Assembly: GCA_003142915.1 (NCBI GenBank) | Contig: PLNZ01000295.1 | Span: 4,092-17,203 of the forward strand | Source of the DNA: Ignavibacteriales bacterium | Lineage (GTDB): Bacteria > Bacteroidota > Ignavibacteria > Ignavibacteriales > Ignavibacteriaceae | Direction of reading: 5' to 3' | DNA: 13,112 nucleotides | In this document: positions 1 through 7,874 of the stretch, in pieces | Numbering within the stretch: position 1 is the stretch's first letter | How the letters are laid out: each line of letters begins with the position of its first letter | Program-made: the position numbers and the translations under genes | Notes under the pieces: model-generated | The model's database searches: none | Told to the model about the DNA's origin: nothing | What the model saw: only the letters and a program-made list of their open reading frames with translations

Positions 1-1341
1 GATAACTGGAATAATTTCTGGTTCATAATAACGGCTGGAAGTTATTTAAAACATTCTGCGGATGTTGAGCTAATGAGGCATTTATATCCATACTTAACTA
101 AGTGTTTAAATCAGACTCTTCTAAATAAAAAAGATGATGATTTAATGTGGGAAGCTCACATAGATGGTTCCGATCTTGCGAACAGCTATGGGCCGCGCAC
201 ATTTATGACATCGCTTGCGATTGAATCGCTTAAAGAGTTTGTATTTATATCAATGAAGCTTGGTGAAAATCAAAATGAGCTGGTTAAGTATGAAGATTTA
301 GCAGATAATATGGAAAAAGCTTTAAACAAAAAGTTATGGAGCGATAAACTTGGATTCCTGATTAACTATTATAAAGGCGGAAAAATTGACACGCATTATT
401 ATATGGGCTCCTTAATAGCTCCTCATTTTAAATTATTGAATAGCGAACGTACTGATGTACTTGTTAATTCCGCTCTATATCATTTGTTTGATCCTAAACT
501 TGGAGTTTATAATATATTTCCTATGGATCTTGAAAATCTTAAAGATTTCCTTGAATTAAAAGAGGGTGAAGCAGGAAAGCCTTTTTATTATGCGAATGGC
601 GGTATATGGGTGAATTCAAATGCATGGTTTGCTCTTTCGTTAATTGCAGATAATAAGAAAGATGAAGCGTTTAATTTTATTAAAAAAACTATGACTCTTG
701 ACGGAATAATAAACAGCCCGAACGGACAGCCTGCTATGTATGAATACAGGATAAGCGATTATAATAATCCAAATGTCTATGGTAAAATCGATAAACCCCA
801 ATTTCTATGGGCAGGAGGGTGGTACATATACAGTTTATATCAGCTCTTTGGTATTAATGAGAATCCATGGAATATTACATTCACGCCCTATTTGATCCCG
901 AACCAGAAATCATGCTTATTTACAATAAATGCTTATGGGAAGCCATTAAACGTTAATATTACAGGCAGCGGTAAGTATATAAATTCAATTATATATGACG
1001 GCAGGAAAATGCCTTCGGCGGTGATACCGTATAACTCCAAATTTGATAAGGCAGAAATAGTTTTAGGAACTCCTTCAACTCCATATATTGCAAGTACAAA
1101 TTCACTTCTGGAAAAATGCAATTACGATTTTCAGAAAAAGGCTTTAAATTTATATCTAAAAGCTTTTGCAGGACACAAAAATATTACTCAAATTATTTCT
1201 CCGTTTCAGCCTAAAGCAGTTTACATAGATGATGAAAAATTAAACGGAAATCTGAATATTAAAAATGAAAACGGTGAATATCTTTTAGATATTAATTTTG
1301 TACATAAATCTTTTGATGAAAAAATTAAAATAGAATTTTAA
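1..1341 (+). CDS. Glycoside hydrolase/phosphorylase with (alpha/alpha)6 barrel, GH94-like, C-terminal part (5' partial)
   Basis: The frame is already open at base 1 (DNWNNFWFIITAGSYL...), so the gene starts left of the window and the ATG at 73 is internal. What remains is about 446 residues. It shows alternating helical segments typical of an (alpha/alpha)6 toroid, with aromatic and acidic clusters (MWEAHIDGSDL, then NGGIWVNSNAWFALSLIA and LWAGGWYIYSLYQLFG). The NGGIW...W segment, the following 'W-aromatic-hydrophobic-LFGI' helix and the short beta-rich tail (NPWNITFTPYL onward) resemble the end of GH94 cellobiose-phosphorylase-type enzymes. Related clans (glucoamylase-, trehalase- or debranching-type barrels) remain possible. 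The likely role is cleavage or phosphorolysis of an oligosaccharide. Substrate, signal peptide and location cannot be judged because the N-terminus is missing. The acidic residues in EAHIDGSD are candidate catalytic positions, by inference only. No neighbouring gene is tightly linked downstream. Confidence 0.65.
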   Translation, partial: DNWNNFWFIITAGSYLKHSADVELMRHLYPYLTKCLNQTLLNKKDDDLMWEAHIDGSDLANSYGPRTFMTSLAIESLKEFVFISMKLGENQNELVKYEDLADNMEKALNKKLWSDKLGFLINYYKGGKIDTHYYMGSLIAPHFKLLNSERTDVLVNSALYHLFDPKLGVYNIFPMDLENLKDFLELKEGEAGKPFYYANGGIWVNSNAWFALSLIADNKKDEAFNFIKKTMTLDGIINSPNGQPAMYEYRISDYNNPNVYGKIDKPQFLWAGGWYIYSLYQLFGINENPWNITFTPYLIPNQKSCLFTINAYGKPLNVNITGSGKYINSIIYDGRKMPSAVIPYNSKFDKAEIVLGTPSTPYIASTNSLLEKCNYDFQKKALNLYLKAFAGHKNITQIISPFQPKAVYIDDEKLNGNLNIKNENGEYLLDINFVHKSFDEKIKIEF

Positions 1342-1357
1342 TTATTCCTGATTGAAT

Positions 1358-1384
1358 GTAATGTGATTTGCTGAATCGCATTTT
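1358..1384 (+). terminator. Possible hairpin terminator after the glycoside hydrolase gene
   Basis: The arms TGTGATT (1362-1368) and AATCGCA (1374-1380) pair over 7 positions, one of them a G-T wobble, around a 5-base loop. Flanking GTAA and TTAC could extend the stem with a small bulge. It lies 17-20 bases after the stop codon. The following T tract is poor (tttt then acgttgcttt), so this may be only a weak terminator or an mRNA 3' structure. Confidence 0.35.
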
Positions 1385-1421
1385 ACGTTGCTTTATAATT
1401 AATCATTCTTTTGGCGAAACC

Positions 1422-1437
1422 TGCCTACCGGTAGGCA
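1422..1437. repeat. 16-bp perfect palindrome TGCCTACCGGTAGGCA
   Basis: Bases 1422-1429 are the exact reverse complement of 1430-1437, centred on CCGG. It is much more GC-rich than the surrounding intergenic DNA. Palindromes of this TGCCTACCGGTAGGCA type are, from memory, dispersed intergenic repeats in Bacteroidetes-related genomes. Only one copy is visible here, so its repeated nature is not shown by this window. It has no T tract and is not obviously a terminator. Confidence 0.6.
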
Positions 1438-1526
1438 AGCTATGGCTTAAATTTTAAATGAGTATTTATTTGGATTATATAAGTGAAAAAAATTGAAGAA
1501 AATAATCTTTAGAAAAGGTTAGACGT

Positions 1527-2003
1527 TTGAAAAAAGTATCAATATTTGTCGATGTTCAGAACATGTATTACACTACAAAGCAGGCATACAATTGTCATTT
1601 CGATTATAATGCTTTTTGGACAGAGGTAACGCAAGATAGAGAGGTTGTAAAAGCAATAGCTTATGCAACTAATAGAGGCGATGAAAAGCAGAAAGAATTT
1701 CAAAACATACTTAGAGGAATTGGATTTGAAGTAAAATTAAAGCAATTCATCCAGCGGAGTGACGGCTCAAGAAAAGGGGATTGGGATGTAGGAATTACTA
1801 TTGACATTCTTGGCTATGCAGGGAATTCAGATGTAATTGTATTAGCCTCCGGCGACGGTGATTTTGATTTACTGGTCAATAAAATTAAAAAAGAATATAA
1901 TAATACTGTTGAAGTATACGGAGTGCCTCAACTTACCGCCGATTCATTAATTAACTCGGCATCCAGGTTTATCCCTATTAAAGATAATTTGCTTTTAAAA
2001 TAA
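1527..2003 (+). CDS. NYN domain protein (LabA/DUF88-like, PIN-fold putative ribonuclease)
   Basis: This 158-residue protein consists almost entirely of one NYN domain. The pattern fits well: a hydrophobic strand ending in FVDVQN with Asp9 and Asn12, then GDWDVGITIDIL with Asp85, Asp87 and Asp93, then the strand-turn VLASGDGDFD with Asp110, Asp112 and Asp114. In NYN/PIN-fold proteins these acidic residues bind a divalent metal and cut RNA. The LabA/DUF88 subgroup is poorly characterised and the RNA target is unknown. The start is TTG at 1527, supported by AAAGG at 1514-1518 with 8-base spacing; no in-frame ATG lies upstream near it. It is not closely linked to either neighbour (185 and 159 bp gaps), so it is probably transcribed alone. 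The protein looks complete, cytosolic and without membrane segments. Confidence 0.88.
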   Translation: MKKVSIFVDVQNMYYTTKQAYNCHFDYNAFWTEVTQDREVVKAIAYATNRGDEKQKEFQNILRGIGFEVKLKQFIQRSDGSRKGDWDVGITIDILGYAGNSDVIVLASGDGDFDLLVNKIKKEYNNTVEVYGVPQLTADSLINSASRFIPIKDNLLLK

Positions 2004-2162
2004 ATAAATTTATTCGATTTATCATTGCAGGTTCTTGAGCTGTGTTTGCTTATTGCCTGATGATACTATCCCAAATATTTCTTCAGTTAATGGTTGCCGC
2101 TTGTCACGCTATAATTCGCAGATTGCAATATATTTAAAAGAATAATATTAAAAAGAATTGAT

Positions 2163-2534
2163 ATGAAAATTCCGGATGGATATGAAGTTGTAATGCCATA
2201 TCTGATACTAAAGAATGCATCTGCATTTATCGACTTTACAAAAAAAGTTTTTAATGCGGAATTAACATTTCGTATACTTCGAGATGAAAATCTTGTTAGA
2301 CATGCAGAAATTAAAATTGGTGGAAGTCCTATTATGCTTGCCGATTGTACTGACAAGTTTAGACCCCGCGAAGCAACGCTGATGGTATATGTTGAAAATG
2401 CCGATGAAACTTACAAAAAAGCAATTGACGAGGGAGCAGAAATAATTACTGAGTTATCGAACCAGGAGTATGGCAGAACCGGCGGCATTACCGATCCGTT
2501 TGGTATTACCTGGTGGATTACTTCAGTTATATAA
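2163..2534 (+). CDS. VOC superfamily protein (glyoxalase/bleomycin-resistance fold, PhnB-like)
   Basis: This 123-residue protein has the single-chain beta-alpha-beta-beta-beta pair of the VOC fold. The first half is MPYLILKNASAFIDFTKKVF, where an 'a..a..F....F' helix follows the first strand, then RHAEIKIGGSPIMLAD (residues 46-61). The second half is ATLMVYVENADETYKKAIDEGA, and the protein closes with YGRTGGITDPFGITWWI (about 103-119), the hallmark 'GR.GG..DPFG..W' end of PhnB-like proteins. Members are often cytosolic dimers with very varied chemistry (metal-dependent lyases, dioxygenases, drug-binding proteins), so the reaction cannot be named. The start ATG at 2163 fits the domain border; a clear SD is absent. 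The next gene begins 116 bp downstream, after a hairpin. Confidence 0.88.
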   Translation: MKIPDGYEVVMPYLILKNASAFIDFTKKVFNAELTFRILRDENLVRHAEIKIGGSPIMLADCTDKFRPREATLMVYVENADETYKKAIDEGAEIITELSNQEYGRTGGITDPFGITWWITSVI

Positions 2535-2544
2535 TTCAATCAAT

Positions 2545-2562
2545 CCGGCAACGATTTGCCGG
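2545..2562 (+). terminator. Perfect 7-bp hairpin after the VOC gene
   Basis: CCGGCAA (2545-2551) and TTGCCGG (2556-2562) pair perfectly around a CGAT loop, 10 bases past the VOC stop codon. The GC-rich stem stands out from the AT-rich background. The bases after it (ctacttctaattttattct) are pyrimidine-rich but not a clean T run, so termination is likely but may be partial. Confidence 0.5.
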
Positions 2563-2641
2563 CTACTTCTAATTTTATTCTCTGCGAGCCTTGTTTCCAA
2601 TCTTTTATTTATTAATTTTTTTCCATATATTTCGTTCAAAT

Positions 2642-2647
2642 GGAGGA
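2642..2647 (+). promoter_or_regulatory. Strong Shine-Dalgarno that fixes the MFS transporter start
   Basis: GGAGGA at 2642-2647 lies three bases before ATG 2651 (ATAC-free count: tac then ATG). The frame is also open upstream to a possible start at 2591, but that one has no ribosome binding site and would add a 20-residue hydrophobic extension not expected for the family. Confidence 0.7.
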
Positions 2648-2650
2648 TAC

Positions 2651-3910
2651 ATGAAAGACCAGTTGTTGTTGAACGAATATGAAAAGCCGACTTTTCTTCA
2701 TTTCAAAATCCTTTTTATGAGCTGGGCGGGGTGGGTATTTGATTTCTATGACCTTATCTTGTTTTCATTTCTTCTTATTCCAATCGGTAAAGAACTTCAC
2801 ATCTCAAATTTTAATCTTTCATGGGTACTTGGCTCATCTTTAGCTGCTACAGCTTTGGGCGGAGTTATTTTCGGTATTCTTTCCGACCGCTTCGGCAGAA
2901 AAAACGTTCTTCAGTGGACAATTTTTACTTATAGTATAGGCACATTTTTATGCGGCATTGCGTCATCAATCTGGCTGTTTTTAATTTTTAGAATAATTAC
3001 AGGTTTGGGTGTTGGGGGAGAATGGGCTACGGGACAAACCTATATTGGCGAAACTTTCCCCGCAAAAGTCCGCGGACGTTATGGAGCCTTTATGCAGTCA
3101 GGCGCGCCCTTCGGAATTATACTTGCATCAATAATTGGCGGGTTTGTTGAATCGGAAATAGGCTGGAGATTGTGTTTCTTTATCTCAATTTTACCGGCGC
3201 TGCTTGTCGTTTTTATAAGAAAAAACTTACCCGAATCCGATGTGTGGCTGGAGCGGAAAAGAATTTCTTCTATAAATATTACTGCGAAAAAAAAGAAAGA
3301 AAATACTTTTTTTCTTCTGTTCAATAATGATAACAGGAAACTTTTCATTCAATGCCTGGTGCTTGCTATCTTTGATATGTCCGCTTACTGGTTTACTTAT
3401 ACGTGGCTGCCTGCGTACCTGCATCAGCAGAGGCAGTTTACAATTGTTAAGTCTGCAAGCTGGATGTTGATTACACAAGCAGGTGGACTACTGGGCTATT
3501 TTTCTTTCGGATTCTTCGCTGATAAGTTTGGCAGGAGGCCGGCTTATTCTGTATACTCGGTTATTATGGCGATAGGCTTGGTTATGATAACCTTGTTGTG
3601 GGAAAAGGTTGCAGTTTATCCGCCCCTTATTTTAAGTTTTATGTTTCTCGTGGGTTTGGGTACGGGTATGTTCAGCGGTTACGGTCCTCTTTTTGCTGAA
3701 TTATTCCCGACAAATATTCGCGGCACTGCTATGGGATCTGCATTTAACCTTGCCCGCGGCATTCAGTTTTTAACTCCTGTTATAATTGCAACTATTGCGG
3801 TACATTATGGACTTGGCGGGGGAATATCGCTCGCGGCTTTATTTGCAATTCTAACAGGAACATGGATATGGGTATTCCCGGAAACGAAAGGAAGGAAGAT
3901 TGAAATTTAA
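2651..3910 (+). CDS. MFS transporter (metabolite:H+ symporter-like, NanT/AAHS/MHS group)
   Basis: This 419-residue inner-membrane protein has about 12 hydrophobic segments in two halves joined by a basic cytoplasmic loop (AKKKKEN). The N-half opens with GWVFDFYDLILFSFL, whose acidic 'D-F-Y-D' segment in TM1 is typical of sialate, aromatic-acid and metabolite:H+ symporters. MFS motif A follows in GILSDRFGRKNVL, and a copy appears in the C-half as GFFADKFGRRPAY. TM4 carries GLGVGGEWATGQTYIGETFP, followed by the charged loop KVRG, another signature of this group. The C-terminus ends with PETKGRK, as in sugar-porter-type MFS proteins. It probably moves a small organic acid or sugar acid with protons, but the substrate cannot be read from sequence. 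It stands alone: the VOC gene ends 116 bp upstream behind a hairpin, and the next gene is convergent, 22 bp away. Confidence 0.9.
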   Translation: MKDQLLLNEYEKPTFLHFKILFMSWAGWVFDFYDLILFSFLLIPIGKELHISNFNLSWVLGSSLAATALGGVIFGILSDRFGRKNVLQWTIFTYSIGTFLCGIASSIWLFLIFRIITGLGVGGEWATGQTYIGETFPAKVRGRYGAFMQSGAPFGIILASIIGGFVESEIGWRLCFFISILPALLVVFIRKNLPESDVWLERKRISSINITAKKKKENTFFLLFNNDNRKLFIQCLVLAIFDMSAYWFTYTWLPAYLHQQRQFTIVKSASWMLITQAGGLLGYFSFGFFADKFGRRPAYSVYSVIMAIGLVMITLLWEKVAVYPPLILSFMFLVGLGTGMFSGYGPLFAELFPTNIRGTAMGSAFNLARGIQFLTPVIIATIAVHYGLGGGISLAALFAILTGTWIWVFPETKGRKIEI

Positions 3911-3941
3911 ATATTTCAAGATTGAATAATTTTTATTTTTT
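3900..3941. terminator. Possible AT-rich terminator between convergent genes
   Basis: TTGAAAT (3900-3906) and ATTTCAA (3913-3919) form a 7-bp stem around the MFS stop codon. T-rich tracts follow at 3930-3934 and 3936-3941, just inside the end of the minus-strand gene. The stem is nearly all A-T and therefore weak. A direct repeat GATTGAA also occurs at both ends of the region. Convergent genes 22 bp apart make some terminator likely here. Confidence 0.3.
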
Positions 3942-6900
3942 CTTCAATAGAATTTGCGTTAAATCATTTTCTATTGTCTTATTAACATAGTCTTTGTATT
4001 CTTTATAATCTTCCGGACTAATAGAATCTATCTTATTTATTGCAACACGTTTGGCTGTAATTATTCCGTCGGAATATTTGAACTCAATAGAATATGAAGC
4101 AATTTTGCAGTCCAGTTTTACATCCTGAGGCAATTCGACAGGTGTATACCCGGCAGGCAGCTTAATGCTCATTGTTTCTTCAATTTCATCGGTAGAAGTG
4201 ATCCGGTCATAGGCATATTTCCTTTGATCATAAGATAAAGGTGTGCTTGAAGTTTCAACATCTTCCCACGGTATTTTAAGTAATTTGTAATTTCCTACTA
4301 TGCCGATATACTGGTTTAATATTAATGAGTAGCTGTAATTTAATTCAGTTGTCAGAGTATCAAGATCATCGCTTTTAAATGATAGTACTTTGTAGTTATT
4401 AAAATTGTCGGCAAGATTTTCAGTTAATTTACTAATCTGTTCTTTTTCATCAATGTTACCGTACATCTCCCTTACAAATGCAGTTGCCGATCCTGTCCGC
4501 TTTGTGTCAACGCTTAATTCAATGGAATTGTCATCTTTAACTAAAACATTTGTATTGCGGGCAAGAGTTCTTTTACCGAAGTCTTTTTTCTCAATATAAA
4601 ACGGTTTACTTTCATCCTGCTTCACAACTAGTGCAAATGAATTGATATCTCCCTCGGGTATTGTTCCAAAAGGATAATTCCGCGCAGTAAGATCAAACAG
4701 CATAGGTTTTCCATCAATATTTACCCGGGCAATCACATGATTAAAATAAATTCCGGGCAAAGCATTTGTATTTGCATCTTCATTTCGGGTATTGACTAAA
4801 ACATAATCGGCTTTTACGTTAATTGCTTTCAACATAGTAATAAAAAGCGTAGCCATATCTTTGCAGTCGCCGATCTTAGTTACCAATACATCCCTGGCTT
4901 TTTGCGGTATAAATGCAGACTGCCTGAAAGGCACACTGCTGTAAGTAATGTTTTTAATTATATATTCATAAATTATTTTTACTTTATCTTTTTCAGGCAA
5001 ATCTTCTTTACCTTTTAAAAGTTCCGCTACCTTTTCCTTAATTTCATAATTAACAACCCCTTTGGAATTTGTAAGATTTAAAAACCATTTGGCAATATAA
5101 TCCCAATTTTCTATTGTTGAAAAATAAAGTATCATACCAATGTCATCCAGCGGGGGCATTGCAGCCTCATATTTTACAGCCTGAATATTCTCCATTTGCC
5201 ATACATATAAAGTATTATTCCCGATCACTTTTTTCATGACAGGTTCGGAACTCATATTCTGGCCGCGGTAAAATACTTCCTTATTATTGGGTGTTATAAG
5301 TGCATATCGTTCGTTTACTACAGGATAAAATTTGTTGAAATTAAATTCATCCCAAAAGTGGTTTGATAACTCACCGGTGAAAAAATTTCTTATCTTATAC
5401 TTAACATATATATAATCGCCAACTTCCAGAGATTTAAAAACAAGATCCCCATCTTTTTTGTCGGCGTCTATTTCAGACCCGTTTTGTTTTATTACAACTG
5501 CTTTGTCTAATATTAATTCCTGAACATTGGAGTTGTAATTCAAACCGTAGCTTGTAAAACGTTCTATTCCGTCCTTGTTTAAGATTTTTATTAGCACTTC
5601 CTCATCATATTCGGATGCTCCCCCTTCATAAAAAGTTCTTTTTACATCGTCGGACAATATTAAGGCTTCATTTCCCTGATATTTATCGGAAATAGGAGAG
5701 GTCGCCATCAATGCTTTTAAATCAAACGGCTTTAATTCTTTATCAATTGGGTCATCGCCTGTAAGATTTTTTAACTTTTCTCTCGCTTCGTAATTAGTTG
5801 AGGAAAACATTATAGCTTTCCGGTAAGCTTCTTTACCGTCTTCATTATTATTTTGGGCAGTATAAATATCTCCGAGCATTTGGTAATAATTAGTAGCAAA
5901 AGGACATATATGCAATGCTTCGTTAATTGCGTTCAAAGCTTTGTCATATTTCTGTAATGAATAATATGTTTTTGCCATTTGATAGTAGAATCCCGGTGAT
6001 GCGGGATTCTGTTCAATTATTCTATTATATGTGCTTTCCCATTTATCAATCTTGGAGGTCGAAAGATAGATATTTGCCAACTCTTCCATAGCAGAAAGGT
6101 TAAAATTGTTTTCGGAAAATTTCTCAATAATCTCCGCAGCTTTTGTATAATCCCTGCTTACGCTATAATCAAGATTCTTCTTGAAGTTGACTATAGCCCA
6201 TTCATCGGGGTATTTTTGATATGCTTCATTAATAATGTCAATTGTTTGTGAGGGTATATTTTTTAGTGAATAATATATTATCTTAGATACATATAAATCA
6301 GGGGATTCAGGCACTATCGAAATCAATTTTTCAAGAAGCTCTTTGTATTTATCCTGATTTTTATTTGCGGCGGCTTCCATCATTTTGATGGTTAAAATAT
6401 CGGGTATATCGCTTCTGATATCGTCAATCTTTTTGCAGATAGTATTTCGTTCGGTTAATTTCCCGCCTTTATTGTATACGGATATTAAGCTATATAGTAA
6501 TAAAACATTATCAGGAAGTATTTTTAAGCCGTTTAAGAGAGTGGACTCTGCTTCACTGATTTTATCATTCCTTAAATAGATTTTTGAAAGAAGAACATAA
6601 TTTTCGGGATAATCCGGATGCTCCTTTAAAATATCTGTAAAATATTTTTCATAAGAAGAATATACTTCGGTGGAAGTATCATTACCCGCAGCATTATAAG
6701 TAGTTTTATCGGTAGAATACTTTAGATTGCTTAATGCAAACCCCTTGTCATCTGTTATTCTTAAAAGGAAATTGCATCTGTCAATGTCCGAATAGCCAAC
6801 TTTAATTAAAACTCTGTTCCAGCCTTTTTGAAGAGTCGTTTCAGTTACATAAGTGTCGAGGTCATTATTGCGTTCTTCATAGCATTCCGTATTTAACTTG

Positions 6901-7691
6901 TCATTAAGAAATGCTCTGAAAGATCCCGATGTACCTATTCTGATTTGAACTTTTTGCTCTTCAGGTGAATAAACAAATGTGTTACCATAATAAATTGAAT
7001 TATCGCTAGGGAAGTAAAGTGTAAAATCCACCCAATTATCATATCTGTTCCTGTCAATTTTAAACCAATGGATGGGCCTATTATTCTTTCCTGTATAAAT
7101 TGTATCGGGGTTATATTCATTTTCAGGCGGATAATTCTCATAGTACCCGGAAGCAGAAATATTTTCAAAAGGACCTATAACACTCCAATCATTTACTGCA
7201 CCGATATGTCTAAAATAGTCTTTTGCTTTTTCCAGTTGATTATGCAATTGGTAGTATTGTCCCAGGTTTTCATTGGCAATAGCGCTGATAAATCCATCAT
7301 CTTTATTGGAAGCTTCTTTAGCAAGCAGTTCTAAGATACCGGATTTTTCATTTTGAATGTTCCTCGCAACAGCCAATCCGTCAAATTCTGCAAGCAAATA
7401 TATTTCCGGTCTGTCTGCTTGTTTAATAACTTCCGAGAAATGCTGCCATTCTTTATCATATTTTGATTCTATACTGTATAAGAAGGCTAATCCAAGCTGT
7501 GCCCTTAAACTATTTGAAGATTCTGCCTCTTTTAGGAATAATTCTTCAGCTTTTTCAAATTTCCCTTCCCCTAAAAAATTATACGCTTCCTGAATCGTAC
7601 TTTGTGAAAAAATTTTAACATTAGTAAATAATACAAATATTAATAAGAAGCTTATCTTGTTGAATCCATTAAATTTCATCGTATGGCTCAT
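3933..7691 (-). CDS. Exported TPR / beta-sandwich / DUF3857 / transglutaminase-like protein
   Basis: This 1252-residue protein has an N-terminal signal peptide (FLLIFVLFTNVKIFS, cleavage near residue 30), so it is probably periplasmic or surface-exposed. Domains in order: a first TPR-like helical block (about 33-165); an inserted beta-sandwich (about 168-325, beginning WSVIGPFEN and ending GWNRVLIKVGY, resembling galactose-binding-type modules); a second TPR array (about 345-640, e.g. PGFYYQMAKTYYSLQKYDKA); a DUF3857 region (about 660-860); a transglutaminase-like core (about 880-1020); and a beta-rich tail. The core keeps a full papain-like triad: Cys943 in GDCKDMA, His985 in FNHVIA and Asp1000 in LFDLTA. 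This suggests a cysteine peptidase or transamidase activity, though many relatives have no known substrate. ATG codons at 7691 and 7679 are both possible starts; neither has a good SD, and both keep the signal peptide. It is co-oriented with the esterase upstream but 183 bp away. Confidence 0.88.
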   Translation of the reverse strand: MSHTMKFNGFNKISFLLIFVLFTNVKIFSQSTIQEAYNFLGEGKFEKAEELFLKEAESSNSLRAQLGLAFLYSIESKYDKEWQHFSEVIKQADRPEIYLLAEFDGLAVARNIQNEKSGILELLAKEASNKDDGFISAIANENLGQYYQLHNQLEKAKDYFRHIGAVNDWSVIGPFENISASGYYENYPPENEYNPDTIYTGKNNRPIHWFKIDRNRYDNWVDFTLYFPSDNSIYYGNTFVYSPEEQKVQIRIGTSGSFRAFLNDKLNTECYEERNNDLDTYVTETTLQKGWNRVLIKVGYSDIDRCNFLLRITDDKGFALSNLKYSTDKTTYNAAGNDTSTEVYSSYEKYFTDILKEHPDYPENYVLLSKIYLRNDKISEAESTLLNGLKILPDNVLLLYSLISVYNKGGKLTERNTICKKIDDIRSDIPDILTIKMMEAAANKNQDKYKELLEKLISIVPESPDLYVSKIIYYSLKNIPSQTIDIINEAYQKYPDEWAIVNFKKNLDYSVSRDYTKAAEIIEKFSENNFNLSAMEELANIYLSTSKIDKWESTYNRIIEQNPASPGFYYQMAKTYYSLQKYDKALNAINEALHICPFATNYYQMLGDIYTAQNNNEDGKEAYRKAIMFSSTNYEAREKLKNLTGDDPIDKELKPFDLKALMATSPISDKYQGNEALILSDDVKRTFYEGGASEYDEEVLIKILNKDGIERFTSYGLNYNSNVQELILDKAVVIKQNGSEIDADKKDGDLVFKSLEVGDYIYVKYKIRNFFTGELSNHFWDEFNFNKFYPVVNERYALITPNNKEVFYRGQNMSSEPVMKKVIGNNTLYVWQMENIQAVKYEAAMPPLDDIGMILYFSTIENWDYIAKWFLNLTNSKGVVNYEIKEKVAELLKGKEDLPEKDKVKIIYEYIIKNITYSSVPFRQSAFIPQKARDVLVTKIGDCKDMATLFITMLKAINVKADYVLVNTRNEDANTNALPGIYFNHVIARVNIDGKPMLFDLTARNYPFGTIPEGDINSFALVVKQDESKPFYIEKKDFGKRTLARNTNVLVKDDNSIELSVDTKRTGSATAFVREMYGNIDEKEQISKLTENLADNFNNYKVLSFKSDDLDTLTTELNYSYSLILNQYIGIVGNYKLLKIPWEDVETSSTPLSYDQRKYAYDRITSTDEIEETMSIKLPAGYTPVELPQDVKLDCKIASYSIEFKYSDGIITAKRVAINKIDSISPEDYKEYKDYVNKTIENDLTQILLKKK

Positions 7692-7874
7692 TTAATAATA
7701 ATTATTTAACATACAAAATATATTATCCCGGTGCATAAATAAAGCTCTATAATGGAAGCTCCCCACATAGAGAATATTAATTAATGTGTAAAATTATGTT
7801 GAAATTAGGCAAAAGTAAAACAAATCAGCAGATAATTTATGTCAAAAAAATTGCCCCCTATTTCTTGTAATCTA
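7692..7874 (-). promoter_or_regulatory. Intergenic region upstream of the TPR/transglutaminase gene, with candidate promoter elements
   Basis: This 183-bp gap lies between the esterase stop and the start of the TPR gene. On the minus strand TACTTTTG (plus coordinates 7810-7817) matches the Bacteroidetes -7 consensus TAnnTTTG, but the nearest TTTG upstream is 25 bases away, longer than the usual spacing of about 19-21. An inverted repeat CTCTAT/ATAGAG (7745-7750 and 7767-7772) could be a structure in the leader. Neither element is strong, and this call is inference. Confidence 0.22.

Noticed and set aside
2591..2650. Upstream start for the MFS transporter
   Set aside because: No ribosome binding site at 2591, whereas ATG 2651 has GGAGGA in front and gives the expected N-terminus.
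3079..3478. Minus-strand open frames inside the MFS gene
   Set aside because: They are low-complexity, unrelated to any motif, and lie opposite a well-supported membrane protein.
4405..7593. Plus-strand open frames opposite the TPR/transglutaminase gene
   Set aside because: They are short, lack start signals and motifs, and are explained by the 1252-residue gene on the other strand.
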